From: Jaminaea rosea | Lineage: Eukaryota; Basidiomycota; Exobasidiomycetes; Microstromatales | Direction: 5' to 3' | Length of the DNA: 64,000 nt | NCBI RefSeq assembly: GCF_003144245.1 | Contig: NW_020289975.1 | Span: 1-64,000 of the forward strand | Part shown: piece by piece, positions 53,223 to 64,000 of the stretch | How the letters are laid out: every line of letters starts with the position of its first letter | How positions within the stretch are numbered: position 1 is the stretch's first letter | Notes under the pieces: generated by a model | Database searches by the model: none | The model's input: only the letters and a program-made list of their open reading frames with translations | Told to the model about the DNA's origin: nothing | Made by a program: the position numbers and the translations under genes

Positions 53223-53898
53223 ATGGTCTGGCTCAACGATCAACAAAGTGAGACGGCACACAGCATTGTCGTCTAACATGCCAGCCTATACTGACATCAC
53301 TCCTCCGCCTCCTCGTCCTCGCCGCACGCAGAAATCGGCGTCGGTCTCGTCTCTTTGGGCTCCCTCTTCCTCATCCTCGGAATCATCCTCTTCTTCGATG
53401 CTGCCCTCCTCGCCCTGGGCAACGTCCTCTTCACCTCGGGCATTACCCTCCTCATAGGTCCGCAGAAGACCTTCTACTTCTTTGCTCGCAAGCAGAAGAT
53501 AAGGGGTACGGTGTGCTTCTTTACGGGAATGGTGCTCGTCTTCTTGAGGTGGACCTTCATTGGGATGTTGGTCGAGGGGTTCGGGTTTTTGAACCTTTTC
53601 GGGTGGGTAAAGGAGGGGCATGACTCTGCGGTGGCGATGCAAGCTGACCATCCCCTCTGCGATACGCACATCCCCACTCGTCGCGCTCGCAGCGACTTTT
53701 TCCCTGTGATCCTCAACTTTATGCGTCAACTCCCCTTCATCGGATCCTTCCTCAATGCGCCCGGAGTAAGAGAGGTGGGCACCAAGACGCATCGTTCATT
53801 TGTCAAGCAGTCTCTGACATCATGCCTCCCTCCTCCTCGCCCGCCCGCACACACAGGTCTGCGACAAGCTGGCAGGCGCACGGACATCGGCGGTATAG
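53223..53898 (+). CDS. GOT1: Golgi transport protein Got1
   Basis: Four exons (53223-53247, 53332-53602, 53693-53765, 53857-53898) give 136 residues. The protein starts MVWLNDQQKIGVGLVSLG and contains four hydrophobic segments: SLFLILGIILFFDAALLAL, VLFTSGITLLIG, a third around TVCFFTGMVLVFLRW, and FFPVILNFMRQLPFIGSFL. It ends DKLAGARTSAV, as in Got1/GOLT1 proteins. Got1 is a small tetraspanning protein of ER-Golgi vesicles that helps membrane fusion at the cis-Golgi. Exon 1 is 25 nt and the last exon has 14 codons, stop included. Intron 2 begins GTGGGT, a weaker donor fixed by the phase needed for LFGDFFPV. Confidence 0.94.
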
Positions 53899-54023
53899 AA
53901 GGGTAGAGAGCGAATGATGTGGATGGATTGACGCGCATCGACAGCTGGACCAACATTGTACCATAGCGTACCTCTAACCCCCCTTTCGCCCTCCCAATAC
54001 CATCGCACTTTACCACGCCACGC

Positions 54024-54451
54024 TCACTGACCAGCCGTGGCCCTTAGCCGGTCCAAGAGGAGCTTCCAACGCTGCCTCACGCTCTGATGGCCGCGGTCTG
54101 GCAGACGCTTGCATAGCTCGGGGATCGATTTGCACTCCTCGATGAACTCCTGCAACGGTGCGTTCAGAGGAAAAGGTTGGAACGATGAGGGGATCGGCCA
54201 CGAGCATACGGTCATTCATCGACTCACCAAGATGACAAGGTCTTCCTCTGAGTAAGGCACAGAGCGGTGAGGTGCGATGCACATTTCAGATCGAAGTCGC
54301 TGTCATCAAGCTGCTCGGTGCTCGCTGCTGGCTCTCACAACTCACCACGGGTGAACTTCTGAGGCTTGGTATTCTTCCTTGCCTTCTTCTCCGTCGAGGC
54401 TCCGTCCGAGCTGCCTTCTTCCTTTTCGGTCTTGCGCTTCGCTGCTGGCAT
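54024..54451 (-). CDS. Small SANT/Myb-like protein
   Basis: Exons 54451-54346, 54247-54228 and 54149-54024 give only 83 residues. A basic, Lys/Glu/Ser-rich start (MPAAKRKTEKEEGSSDGAST, KKARKNTKPQ) resembles a nuclear localisation signal. It is followed by one Myb/SANT-like unit assembled across all three exons: KFTREEDLVILEFIEECKS, then PELCKRLPDRGHQSVRQRW and KLLLDRLRATAG. The spacing of acidic helix 1, central helix and the SVRQRWK recognition-type helix fits a single SANT repeat. The middle exon is 20 nt. It is probably a DNA- or histone-tail-binding accessory protein, function unknown. The intron phases agree and the domain only appears after splicing, which supports the model. Confidence 0.75.
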
Positions 54452-55059
54452 GTTGGGAAGGGAATGAAGAGGATTGGAGTAGACGTGCAAGATGTCGAAG
54501 CCGTATCGCAGCTTTGATTGGATACCGCGCTGCTCATCACCAACGTGGACAGGCCTGCAATTACGTGCCGCCATCGCTCCGCCCTCATCGTGCTGCTAAG
54601 ATAGCTCGCTCCTGCTCACATCCTATTCGCGCTTGGTCCTCCAGCTCCATTCCCTGCTAGCTACCAGTCGTGATAGTCCACTCAGCACAGTCGATGCCCT
54701 TGGTCCTTCCCCCTCTCTCCATGACCGGGCCGAGGACATCGTCACCGTCGCCGTCACCTCCACGTTTGGTGTGATGCGGCCGCTGCGCCACAGCCGGGAA
54801 GCAGGCGGAGCTCGTGTTGCGTGCGGGCGGGAGCGTCGACCCGCTCGCGTCGATCCGTGTCTCCTCGCCAGGGTCCGGCCGACGGGCGGGCAGGGCGGCG
54901 CTCAGCTGATTTCCTCCTTGGAACCCGCCTCCATCACTAACCATACATCCTCCTTCTCCTCCTCACTACCATGCACCACACGATTCCGTAGCAGCCTTCC
55001 TCAATTCTCGCGACTAGTCGTCGTCGTCGCCGTCGTCGTCGCAGCCGCCGCCATTCGCC
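54452..55059. promoter_or_regulatory. Divergent promoter of SANT-like and NT-C2 genes
   Basis: A 608-bp gap. A (CGT)n tract lies at 55016-55040 just before the NT-C2 ATG. No gene can be supported. Confidence 0.5.
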
Positions 55060-58000
55060 ATGTCATCGCTCCTGTCGCCCTTTAGCAACTTCGGACAACG
55101 TCACGCCTACTTCTCTCTGCAGGTGACGGTGCACGAGCTCAGGGATGTGCCCCTCGTGAGCGGGCGCTTTCAGGCCAAGTGGAGACTCAAACATCCTTAC
55201 AGCTCGACCGGGGGTGCAGCGAGTAGTAATCTTTCCAGGCTGTTGAGGCAGGATGACGACGGGGAGGAGAGTGACAGTGAGGGAGAGGAGGCCGAGGGGC
55301 AGCGGGAGGGAGATGATGAAGCAGGTGGAGATGCGCAGCACAGCGAAAAGAGGCAAAGTCGAGATGACAGCAGGTCATCAGTCGATCACGAGTCACACAA
55401 ACATGGCAAAGGCGTCTTGTCCTCCCTCTTCCATCGCAACAAGGACCATCACGAAACGAGTGGGCGCTCATCAATGAGCTCCTCGCGGGGAGCAGCAGGT
55501 CAGGACCCTTCGTCCCCTCAACGTCCCCTCTCGTCCAAGAGCAGCACTTCATCTCTTCGCGGAAAGAGGTCTAGTGACACCCGCCGCACGCATAATGCCA
55601 GCGATGATCGCCCCATATTCGACGTCGCATTGGGCCATCACCAAGAGCCCAACGGCCACACGGAGTGGTACAAGATTCAGGACCACGGCGTCAAGTGGGA
55701 GCGAGTCATTCATGCTGGCGTGCGCATTCCCATTGAAAAGCCACGAACGGCTTCGGGGAGTCACTCGCATCACCATGCTACGCCGTCGGGCAATAGCAGC
55801 CCTGTAGACCAGCCAGATGGTGCAGGCAAAACGCTCCGCAGGCAGTCATCACGCGACGACCTCAGCTCGGCGTGGGGCCAATTGGGCCATTCGGAGCTCA
55901 AGGTCATGATACGTCAGGACGTCGTTACAGACTCGCACACCTCGGCCAATCCGCACCAGCTCGGAGTTGTCACGCTCAACCTCGCAGAGCACGCGCCGTG
56001 TCCCAGGAACCACGTCGTGCACCATCATCACCACCATCATCCGCATCAAGCAGGAGGAAACCACCACCACCACCATCTGCATCATGTTCACCACAACGCC
56101 GCATCGTCCTCCTCGTCCTCATCGCATTGCCTATGTCGCACAGAGACACGGCGCTTCCTCCTCCAAGAGAGCAAGACAAACGCTACGCTCCAGCTCACCA
56201 TCACACTCGCGCACATCGGTGGCAGCCGAGAATACGTCGTTCCACCTGTTAGGCAAGGCCTCGTCGTCGGCGCCCTCGCGGGTCCCGCGGGCGTGCTCGA
56301 GGGAGAAGGCGAAGACACCGCCGGCGGCGGCGACGACAGGAGCAAGTCTGCGGTCAGTCTTCACTCGAGTACCAATCGCTCTCAACGCCACCTCGACCAT
56401 CACCACCACACATCTGCAGCGCGCAAAGCGACTCGCATCCCTTCGACCAATTTCAAAAAGGGCGTCGACTGCAAAACTTACACTCCTCGCAGCACGTCGG
56501 GCGTGCCCGTCTCCCTGGTGGATGCGGGCGCGGTCAGCTCAAAGGGGAAGCGTAGTGCGGGCCAGTTGAATGGGTTGCAGTTCCACTTTTCGGGGGCGGG
56601 CAACTGGGAGAGGGACCCGGATGACGTCGTCGAGGCCCTCTTCAAGAATGCCACGTCGAGTACCAAGCAGAGGCAGACGCAGGTGCATGCACACGCGCAC
56701 ACGCAGACGCAGACGGCGGCTGTGTCTAGCAACACCAAGAGCGGCTTACCTCCTACGATAGGGGCGGAGAGACCACGCTGTCTCTTCCGGAGCGCTAGCT
56801 CGACGGGCAAGATGGAGCTCACCACGTCGACGGCCACGACAAAGACCTCACAAGGCAAGGAAGCAAGTACCGCCCCCGCGACGCCTCCTGTGAGCCACGC
56901 TTCGCCTGCAACAAAGATGCGCTCCTACTTCTCTTCCTCCTCTGGGCACAAGCGCACCCCGAGCGAGGGGACGATCAAGTCCATTGTGGCTGGTGGGTCT
57001 AGCAGCTCCCACAGCTCCCCCACGCAGAGTCGTCGCTCCTCCGGTGTACCGGCTGGTGTACTATCCGGCGCAAGCTCTGTAATGACTTCGACGTCGACCA
57101 GCAGCAGCAACAGCGGCGGCGCCAAGGGTGGCCGTCTCCCTTCTGGAGGCAGTGATGCGTCTGCCTCCGCGTCGGGCAGCTCAGGTGGGCAGCGCGTCAA
57201 GTGGAGCAACGATGAACGTAAAGGGCCGCGAAGAAGTCGTGGCTCGCCACAAGAAGAGGGGAGTGCTGCTCAGCCGTCAACGTCCCCCAAAGTCGACAAG
57301 CACGCGCAGGCGCCCTCGCCCACGACTCTGGGCCCTCCTGCGTCCATCTCCGAGTCGCCGCGAGCCATCACCCCGTCCTCATCAGCAGCACACGGCATGC
57401 TCTCCCCGAGCGCGAGCACGATCAAAGATGAGCGCACGCCCGTCGCCAACGACCGGACGCCCACGGGCAAGAAGGCGGCCATCAGTCCGGCTAAGCCTGC
57501 GAAGTGGAGTGCGAGCAATGCTCACGAAGACAGGCAAGAGGGCGCGGACACGCTCCGCAAGAAGAAGAGTCGAGGCATGATGGGCATTCCACGCGAGCAG
57601 GCGGAGTCCCTCGGGTACAGGGGAGCGGGATGGCGATCCAGCTCTTCTTCTTCCGCAGGCACTAAACACGACCAATCAGCGCCAGCAGCTGGAGATTTCT
57701 CCCTCGACACCTCCGCCTCGCGTCCCGGCTCACCCGATCTACCCGGCAGCCCAGGCAACCCTGCTCGTCCCTCGAGCCCCTTCGCCTTTGGTCTTGGGCT
57801 GATTCGCTCCCGCTCACCGTCACTACAGCGTTTCCCTTCTCCATCGTATCGCGCCTTCTCCCCGCCCGCAGGGGATTGGCGAGAGGAGATGACTCAAAGC
57901 CCGCCGCGCGCGCCTGTCGTGTCGATTGATGAAGCAAAGGACGAGGATCAAGATCCAAGCCACGAGCGGGATCAGACAAGTGGCCGAGCGAGCTCGCCCT

Positions 58001-58998
58001 TCTCGTCACGGCAGGACAATCTTCAACCGTACGTCAAGGCGCGACTGGGCAGGCCGAGGTCCAAGGTTGGGCTGAGGGAGAGTGAGGAGCAAGAGCGCCA
58101 GGCCCAGGCTGGGGACGTACTGCGCGATCCTTCCACCTCGGGCTGTCCGGGCCCATCGGTCAAGCAGGGCGAGTTGCCCTGGCCTCTGCCCGTCGATGAG
58201 AAGAGGCAGGGGGACCAGGCTACACCGGCGAACGATGCGGCGCGCAGCGGTGGCAGTGGGAAGGGAGAGGAGGTCCCCGCGCTCATCCCCGGCTCGCACG
58301 GTGTAACGCACGGCTCGTCCCCCTCTCAGAACCCCAATGCCGCGTTGTTCTCCAACGAGGCCACGCCAGGCAAGGACGATCCGGACGAGACGATTACCGA
58401 CTCGGCCCCTGTACAACGTCGCAGCCCCCCTTCCCCCGCCCTGCTGGGGCTCGGAGGGAACGTTTGGGCTGACGCTCAGACAGAGCTGGAGTCTCTGCAC
58501 ATCCTGGACCCCTCGACGTCGCAGCCCACCTCCTCATCGACGATGGGCGAGGGTAGTACGACCCCCACCCATCTGGCTGGTCATGCGAGCTCGCTACGTC
58601 CCCCGCCGCTGCACACCCTCTACCCACCGGGGACGGCCTTCTCTTCCTCTACGTCGTCGCTCGTCAGTAGCAGGCCTAGTTCGATCCATTCGCCTTTGCC
58701 CTCGCAGAGCACGGATTCGGATTTGCAGGCCAGCCAGCCCCGGAGGGCCCGCCAGCAGGAGCAGCATCAGCAGGAGGAACGGCAGCAAGATCAGCAAGAC
58801 CAGGTGGGCGAGGAGGAGGACGGAGAAAACGGGAGGGCTGCTGCGGCCTTACTGGGGAAGAGGCCGGGAGGGGTGCCTGCGCCGGGAAGCTTTGTGGTTA
58901 GGGGGGTCGATGTGAGGGAGGAGGCGATTCAGCGGCAGCACCACCACCAGCAGCAACCTCAGCGGGGACGGGAGGGAGCCGCTGCTGCTGCTGCCTAG
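55060..58998 (+). CDS. Large disordered protein with N-terminal NT-C2 domain
   Basis: A single exon of 1312 residues from ATG 55060. The first ~400 residues hold an N-terminal C2-type (NT-C2/EEIG1-EHBP1-like) fold: FSLQVTVHELRDVPLVSGRF, QAKWRLKHPY, VKWERVIHAGVRIP, HSELKVMIRQDV, LGVVTLNLAEHAP, RRFLLQESKTNATLQLTITL. The fold is broken by two insertions, an acidic/Ser-rich loop (about residues 60-190) and a histidine-rich loop (about 56011-56097). NT-C2 domains bind membranes or small GTPase partners at the cell cortex. The rest is low complexity with many SP/TP sites and basic patches, ending in Gln and Ala runs. I cannot assign a specific orthologue. The domain call rests on the conserved strand pattern. 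Confidence 0.75.
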   Translation: MSSLLSPFSNFGQRHAYFSLQVTVHELRDVPLVSGRFQAKWRLKHPYSSTGGAASSNLSRLLRQDDDGEESDSEGEEAEGQREGDDEAGGDAQHSEKRQSRDDSRSSVDHESHKHGKGVLSSLFHRNKDHHETSGRSSMSSSRGAAGQDPSSPQRPLSSKSSTSSLRGKRSSDTRRTHNASDDRPIFDVALGHHQEPNGHTEWYKIQDHGVKWERVIHAGVRIPIEKPRTASGSHSHHHATPSGNSSPVDQPDGAGKTLRRQSSRDDLSSAWGQLGHSELKVMIRQDVVTDSHTSANPHQLGVVTLNLAEHAPCPRNHVVHHHHHHHPHQAGGNHHHHHLHHVHHNAASSSSSSSHCLCRTETRRFLLQESKTNATLQLTITLAHIGGSREYVVPPVRQGLVVGALAGPAGVLEGEGEDTAGGGDDRSKSAVSLHSSTNRSQRHLDHHHHTSAARKATRIPSTNFKKGVDCKTYTPRSTSGVPVSLVDAGAVSSKGKRSAGQLNGLQFHFSGAGNWERDPDDVVEALFKNATSSTKQRQTQVHAHAHTQTQTAAVSSNTKSGLPPTIGAERPRCLFRSASSTGKMELTTSTATTKTSQGKEASTAPATPPVSHASPATKMRSYFSSSSGHKRTPSEGTIKSIVAGGSSSSHSSPTQSRRSSGVPAGVLSGASSVMTSTSTSSSNSGGAKGGRLPSGGSDASASASGSSGGQRVKWSNDERKGPRRSRGSPQEEGSAAQPSTSPKVDKHAQAPSPTTLGPPASISESPRAITPSSSAAHGMLSPSASTIKDERTPVANDRTPTGKKAAISPAKPAKWSASNAHEDRQEGADTLRKKKSRGMMGIPREQAESLGYRGAGWRSSSSSSAGTKHDQSAPAAGDFSLDTSASRPGSPDLPGSPGNPARPSSPFAFGLGLIRSRSPSLQRFPSPSYRAFSPPAGDWREEMTQSPPRAPVVSIDEAKDEDQDPSHERDQTSGRASSPFSSRQDNLQPYVKARLGRPRSKVGLRESEEQERQAQAGDVLRDPSTSGCPGPSVKQGELPWPLPVDEKRQGDQATPANDAARSGGSGKGEEVPALIPGSHGVTHGSSPSQNPNAALFSNEATPGKDDPDETITDSAPVQRRSPPSPALLGLGGNVWADAQTELESLHILDPSTSQPTSSSTMGEGSTTPTHLAGHASSLRPPPLHTLYPPGTAFSSSTSSLVSSRPSSIHSPLPSQSTDSDLQASQPRRARQQEQHQQEERQQDQQDQVGEEEDGENGRAAAALLGKRPGGVPAPGSFVVRGVDVREEAIQRQHHHQQQPQRGREGAAAAAA

Positions 58999-60120
58999 TA
59001 GAGGTTGAGCGAGGCCGCGCTTCACATCTTGAATCATGCCCTTCTCTTTTTCATCTGCTTGTTCGGAGCGTCCCTTCCCCTCTGGTTAGCAACAGGACCT
59101 CATGTAGTCGCAAACACTTTAGATGTCACCTCCTTCACTTCTTCTCGCCCGAGAAACAACGCTTGATCAGACTACTCCTCCCGACTGAGATCGATCAAAG
59201 GCAGCAAGATGCTGGCTGTCTCTTGCTCTTGCTCCTGCTACACGTACTCCGCCCTTGAACCTCAGCAAAGACCGAGACAGTGTCTTCCACGTCTAGTCGA
59301 ATCCCAGTCCGATGGGATCGCTTTCAGTGTGGCGTCGGCCCGGCTGGGACTGACGAGGGGCTGAAAAGGCTAGACTCATTCCTTGAATGCCGTGAGAAGA
59401 AATCAAGGAATTTAAGGCTCGTTCGTGCCGACAGGAGACGGGCAGATGTCGATGTCGATGTCAACGTCGGGCTTGATGTCAATCGAGCACGTCAAAAGCT
59501 TGAGCTTGAGCTTGCTATGAGGACGACAGATGCTTGCTTGCTCGCTATCGCCAAGCTTCGCTGACTTCTGGTGGCCAGCCTATCTTTCACTTGCAGGGCA
59601 GGCCAGTCGACCCTGCCTGCGCAAGGGGGTCTGCGGGTCTGCGGGTCTCCGGATGAATTGAATTGGCGAACGACGACGGGAGTGCCGGCTGTGCTTTGCC
59701 TTGCTTTTGCCTTGCTTTGCTTGCCTGCCCTGCCGGCGTCCGGACAAGAATAACGTACGTACGTACGTACGTACGCCGCCGCCGCCGCCGTCGTCTTCGT
59801 CGTTTCGACAGAGGCCGAGGTTGGAGTAGATTGAATCGTCCGCACGTCCGACCGTCGGTCCGGGCAGATGACGGCGGCGATGACGGCAAAGGAAGCGGAG
59901 AGGACGAAGACGAGGTCGATGTGGCCGTGAGATGACCCAAGATCCCGTAGTGTGGGCTTGCATGCATGCTCACTCACTCACTCACTCACTGGTCTCGCTG
60001 CGCTGCTCCTTTCAACGATCTGATCTATCGACTCCATCTCTATCTCCATCCCCACACCCACCAATTTCGCACTCGCACTCGCACCCGCGCGCTCGTCCCA
60101 ACGCTGAAGCCATTGCTGCC
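58999..60120. repeat. Intergenic region with (ACGT)n, (GCC)n and (CTCA)n repeats
   Basis: No gene is supported in this 1.1-kb gap. Simple repeats cluster in it: CTTGC units near 59695-59730, a self-complementary (ACGT)n tract at 59753-59775 running into (GCC)n to 59790, and (CTCA)n at about 59968-59990. Upstream in-frame ATGs for the kelch gene lie at 59932 and 59962. Confidence 0.55.
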
Positions 60121-60815
60121 ATGCCAACCCAGGCAGGGAGTATCAGCAGCGGCAGCAGCGTCCCGTCGGGTGGTGGTGGCTTCTCTTCCTCGTCCTCGTC
60201 CTCGTCATCGGCCACAGCAGCCAACTCCGGCTCTACGTCTCTCCCCGCATCTGCCTCGTCCAACTCCTCATCCGCCTCATTTACTTCGCCATTCGCAGCC
60301 TGGCGACAACGCTCCTCGCTGCGTCGCCCTTCCTTCGTGGGCGTCACTGCGGCCACCTCGAGCTTCTTCGGTGGCAGCGCCAGCAGCGGCGCTGGGGCTG
60401 AGGAGGGCGCTAGTGGTGGTGGCAACGGCAGCTCGAGCCGGCCGGGGAGCTGGCGTCCTCGAACGCCAAAGAGTGCCACTCATCAGCAGCTCCCTGACGT
60501 CGACTCGTCTGCTCAGCAGAGCAGCGTGCACGACGAGGACGTCCCCTCGTCTACGTCCATCGTCCAAGCTCTCGCTGCTGCCGCTGCGGCTGAGAGCCCC
60601 GCTCGTAGCAACGATCTCCACCTGCGCAGAGGATCAGAGCCCACGTCGGTTCGTAGCGTTGCGAGTGGGAATAGCACGGCGAGCTCTGGCAGCCATCATG
60701 CTCGCGGTAGTGTGGGCAGCAGCGCAATGGGCAGCAGCGACTCTCGCGAAGCGCTACGCCCTGCTCCTCGGCGTATCAAGCGACCTTTTAGCAGTCAAGG
60801 GCCTACGACGACGCA

Positions 60816-60856
<41 letters not shown>

Positions 60857-63800
60857 CGAATCCTGGCCCGCTCATGACCGGGTCGATGCCACCTTCCTCG
60901 TCTGGGTGGTCCTTTCCATCTCCGCCGACCGCCGCCGCTGCGGGCTTGAGCTCGAGTGGGAGGGCTGGCAAGCTGGTCAATGCTTCGCCCTCCTTGGCTA
61001 GCGTGAGCATCGGAGAGGAGAAGGAGGTGGCGCCTCGTTCTAGCGATGCCACAGCATCGTCGTCGTCGTCGCAGTTGTCCCTGTCCTCTTCGAAGCCTGT
61101 TCGACCAGCGAGCGTCGTCACTCTTCGTCCTCTCGATGATGCCTCGTCCTTCACAACCGCATCGACGTCTACGCCGCCGGTGATGAGCCCACGACGTCGA
61201 GAAGAAGCCCTCGTCGACTCGCCCAGTCATGCTGCGCCGTCCGCCGCGAGAGCAAAGGGAGACGCAGCAGGCGACGACGATGCTGCTGCAGCGTCGCTCG
61301 CCGTGCTGCAGGAGGGCGGCGGCGGCGGAGGCGGCGGCGGCAGCAAGGCCCGAGCGTCGACGACGAGGAAAGAGACGCCAACTTCGTCGATTGCTCCTCA
61401 GTCTTCTCTCCTCTTTCAACCTACCCTCATCCCATCTCCATCATCGACGGCGAAGAGCGGAGCAGTATCTCCGCCTCCCTCTCCTCTGAGACGCCCTCGT
61501 CCTCAATTGCTGCACTCATCATCGTCGAGAGAACAGTCAGTGGACTCACTCTCCCCTCCACCTCGCAGCCCTCTTCGAGCTATCGCTTCGCCCACCTTGT
61601 CCACTGCTTCATTCTCCTCCTCCTCATCATCATCGACATCGCGATCGGGGAGAGATTCCAGTCAAGGCCCTACACCGCAATACGCCACGCCAGACCAATC
61701 AGAAACGACAACACTCCCAACCTCCCCTCCCTCTTCGTGCACGACATCCCCACTCGCTACACCTCGAGGCCAAGTGAGCAGGCCTCTCCCACCACCTCGC
61801 CGCTCACCGCACTCCAGGCAGTCCTCTGTGGGAGTCACGCCATTTGTAGACGCGCCTGAATTGCCCTCACCGCCTGAAGCGCCAAAGTCGGCATTCCTCG
61901 ACGGGGAAAAGGCGCGAGAGCTCAGACCTCTCTATTTTGAGGCCCGAGCGAGGAGGGAGCATAGCGTGTCTAGCGAGGGGATACCGCTGACGAATTCAGC
62001 GGCTGCAGCAGTAGTGACAGCAAGGAAAACGGAGGAAATGTCGCAGCAGCAGTCGCAGTCGCAGTCGCAGTCGCGATCGCAGTCGCGATCGCAGGAATCT
62101 CTGCGGGGCAAGGCAGCGGGTGGAGATGAGGGGCGAGTATCAGACGAACAAGTCCGTAGATTGGCTTCGGCGGCCAAAGCGGGGAACGTACCCTCGAAAA
62201 GCGCGGCAACGACGGCTACGCCCACCACGTCCACGCCCACGTCCACATCCAATCGGGCAGGAGCATCCACCTCCAAGGCTGTCGCTTCAACATCACCTGC
62301 GCTTGCGCCGGTCGCCAGTCGTAATCGCGAACTCAGTAGCAAGGACTCGTTTGGCGCCAATTTGAACAGCTTTGGATCGATGCAGGCCTTATCGAGGGCA
62401 GTACCGCCGGCTCAGCAGCAGCAGCAGCAGCAGCAACATGAGGCCGGAAGCAGCACTTCGAAGGTAGCCGACACCCCTCACGTCGCTGCAAGGGACTTCG
62501 CAACCACCCCATCGTCCTCCTCTGCGGCTGGCAAGGAGCGCGCAGGCACCGACCTCGAGTCGTTCATATCTCTGGCAACGACATCGTCGGGAAGCGGCCC
62601 TGCGACTACCAAACCGGCGCGCCCAACCGCTGCTGGTGCTACCGGCACCTCGCCCCTCACGCAGCAGACGATACCGGAAGTAGAGACGCCCAAGGCATCC
62701 ATGCCAGAGGTCATGTCGCCTCCCACGATCAGAAGACGGCTGACAGATGAGGACACGCCAGCTTCGCCGCCATCGACGACGCTGACACCAGCCAGGCAGA
62801 CAGCCTCCTCAGCTACTCCCTCACCGCAGCGGACACTCAAGAATATCCCATCGGGCTCTCGTCTGCGGCAAACAGCCTCGTCCAATCGGCCAGCAGGGGA
62901 GAACGGGAATGGCTCACGCAGCCTACGCAAGACGACCTCCTCCGCAGCCGTCAAGGCCAACGGCGGCAACGGCGCTGGCGGCGAAGATTCGGCAGACAGT
63001 GCTGGCCAGACCGGCGTAGCGCGGCCCAGCTCTTCGGTCAAGGGCGCGGCCGCCTCCTCCTCGCACCACCACAAGACGACCCTCCCCAAGCTCCCCCACG
63101 CGAGCGTCGCTCCTGCTCCCCCGCCCAGCATGTACTGGAGCAAGGCCCCCGTGCACGGCTCGGTACCCAAGCGCTGTTTCCGTGCGCACACAGCCACGCT
63201 TGATGGCGAGACGATGTGGTTGTTCGGCGGGTGCGACTCAAAGGGCTGTTTCGGGACAGTGTGGTGCTTCGACGTCGAAACAATGTGCTGGTCCCGCCCC
63301 AAGGTCAACGGGGACGTCCCCGCCTCACGACGAGCGCACAGCGCCACCATGGTTGATCAGCGCCTCTACGTTTTTGCAGGCGGGGACGGTCCGCTCTACT
63401 TCAGCGACCTCTACGTCTTCGACACCGTTGCGCTGCGTTGGTCCAAGCCTGAGGTGTTCGGCAGATCGCCCACGGCGAGGAGGGCGCATAGTGCCAATCA
63501 TTGGAATGGGTACATCGTCTTCTTTGGTGGTGGGAACGGAGTGGGTGCGCTCAATGATGTTTGGCTGTTGGATGTGAGGGATCCGAGTAGGTTGGAGTGG
63601 AGGGAGATGGAGTGCACGGGGAAGATGCCGATTGGGAGGGGATATCATACGGGGAATGTCGTGGACGACAAGTTGATTGTTATTGGAGGGTCGGATGGGC
63701 ATATGAGTGAGTGCCAGCGCGTCTACAATACGCAATGCTGGTGCCGGCGGTCGCTGACTCAGTCTCCTCGCACGCTCGTAGGCTTCAACGACATCCACGT

Positions 63801-64000
63801 CCTCCGCCTCGACACCTCAACCTGGTACCAAATAAAGACGGACGAAGTGCACAACCGTCTTGGCCACACGTCGACGCAAATCGGCTCCTACCTCTTCGTC
63901 TTTGGCGGGCACGACTCGCGTTCTTACTCCAACGAGATCCTCACCCTCAACCTCGTCAACCTCCAGTGGGAAGCGCGACGAGTCTGCGGTAAACGCCCCG
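60121..64000 (+). CDS. Large kelch-repeat protein, 3' end beyond window
   Basis: From ATG 60121 the frame is open to the right edge (about 1268 residues after removing a likely 75-nt intron, 63707-63781, joining SDGHM to FNDIHVL). The first ~1000 residues are disordered and rich in Ser, Pro, Thr and Ala, with a 14-residue Gln run (60814-60855), an SQSQSQ/SRSQ run (62053-62097) and many SP sites. Kelch blades follow: TATLDGETMWLFGGCDSKGC, HSATMVDQRLYVFAGGDGP, YFSDLYVFDTVALRWSKP, IVFFGGGNGVGALNDVWLLD, DKLIVIGGSDGHM, SYLFVFGGHDSRSYSNEIL. Each has the GG doublet and spaced Trp. A beta-propeller with a long regulatory tail suggests a scaffold in polarity or signalling (Tea1-, Kel1- or Ral2-like), but the orthologue is not clear. 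The start is uncertain because in-frame ATGs exist at 59932 and 59962. Confidence 0.85.

Noticed and set aside
58999-60120. tRNA or small RNA gene in the long intergenic gap
   Set aside because: I found no cloverleaf with A/B boxes or other RNA signature by eye; only simple repeats are evident.

Overview
The window reads as nuclear DNA of a compact, GC-rich fungal genome, most likely a basidiomycete and perhaps Ustilaginomycotina. The reasons are short (about 54 to 105 nt) GT-AG introns, many single-exon genes, Ser/Ala/Gln-rich disordered tails, a type II myosin, a Zn2Cys6 regulator, and the fungal or eukaryotic forms of Polo kinase, separase, Rad51, Rna14, Got1, Erv25 and Gfa1. The genus cannot be named from the sequence. 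I see no transposon, rRNA, tRNA, CRISPR array or retroelement. About 26 genes are supported, and exon ends were set by hand from splice signals and reading-frame continuity.

Layout. 1-3378 (minus): a gene with two tandem OTU-like cysteine-protease modules runs off the left edge and carries an in-frame TAG, and a degraded copy of its N-terminus lies upstream. 5238-7404 (plus): an unknown single-pass membrane protein and a CipC-like small protein. 7720-21757: Polo-like kinase (-), mitochondrial ribosomal protein L11 (+), type II myosin (-), and a LENG1/CIR_N plus FAN1 nuclease fusion (+). 21845-28831: secreted CREG-like protein (-), secreted SurE-like phosphatase (-), a Zn2Cys6 regulator (-) divergent from an FAD monooxygenase (+). 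28813-38212: separase (-), Erv25/p24 (+), DUF4336 hydrolase-like protein (-). 40091-46151: Gfa1 (+), Rad51 (+), PWI splicing factor (-). 46435-54451: a NUDIX plus Pcc1-like fusion (+), IMP1 peptidase (-), small membrane protein (+), Rna14 (-), Got1 (+), mini-SANT protein (-). 55060-64000 (plus): an NT-C2 protein and a large kelch protein cut by the right edge.

The genes are mostly housekeeping and do not form one pathway, but chromosome maintenance and division are well represented: Rad51 and FAN1 (repair), separase (anaphase), Polo kinase (mitosis) and myosin II (cytokinesis). An ACGCGT (MCB-type) box lies upstream of RAD51, the FAN1 fusion and separase, and a GTAAACA forkhead-type site lies next to the Polo kinase start. 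Genes alternate strand almost one by one, so most intergenic gaps are shared divergent promoters or shared convergent 3' regions.

The most unusual items are the two uninterrupted fusion reading frames (LENG1-FAN1 and NUDIX-Pcc1) and the tandem OTU-like gene with its amber codon.
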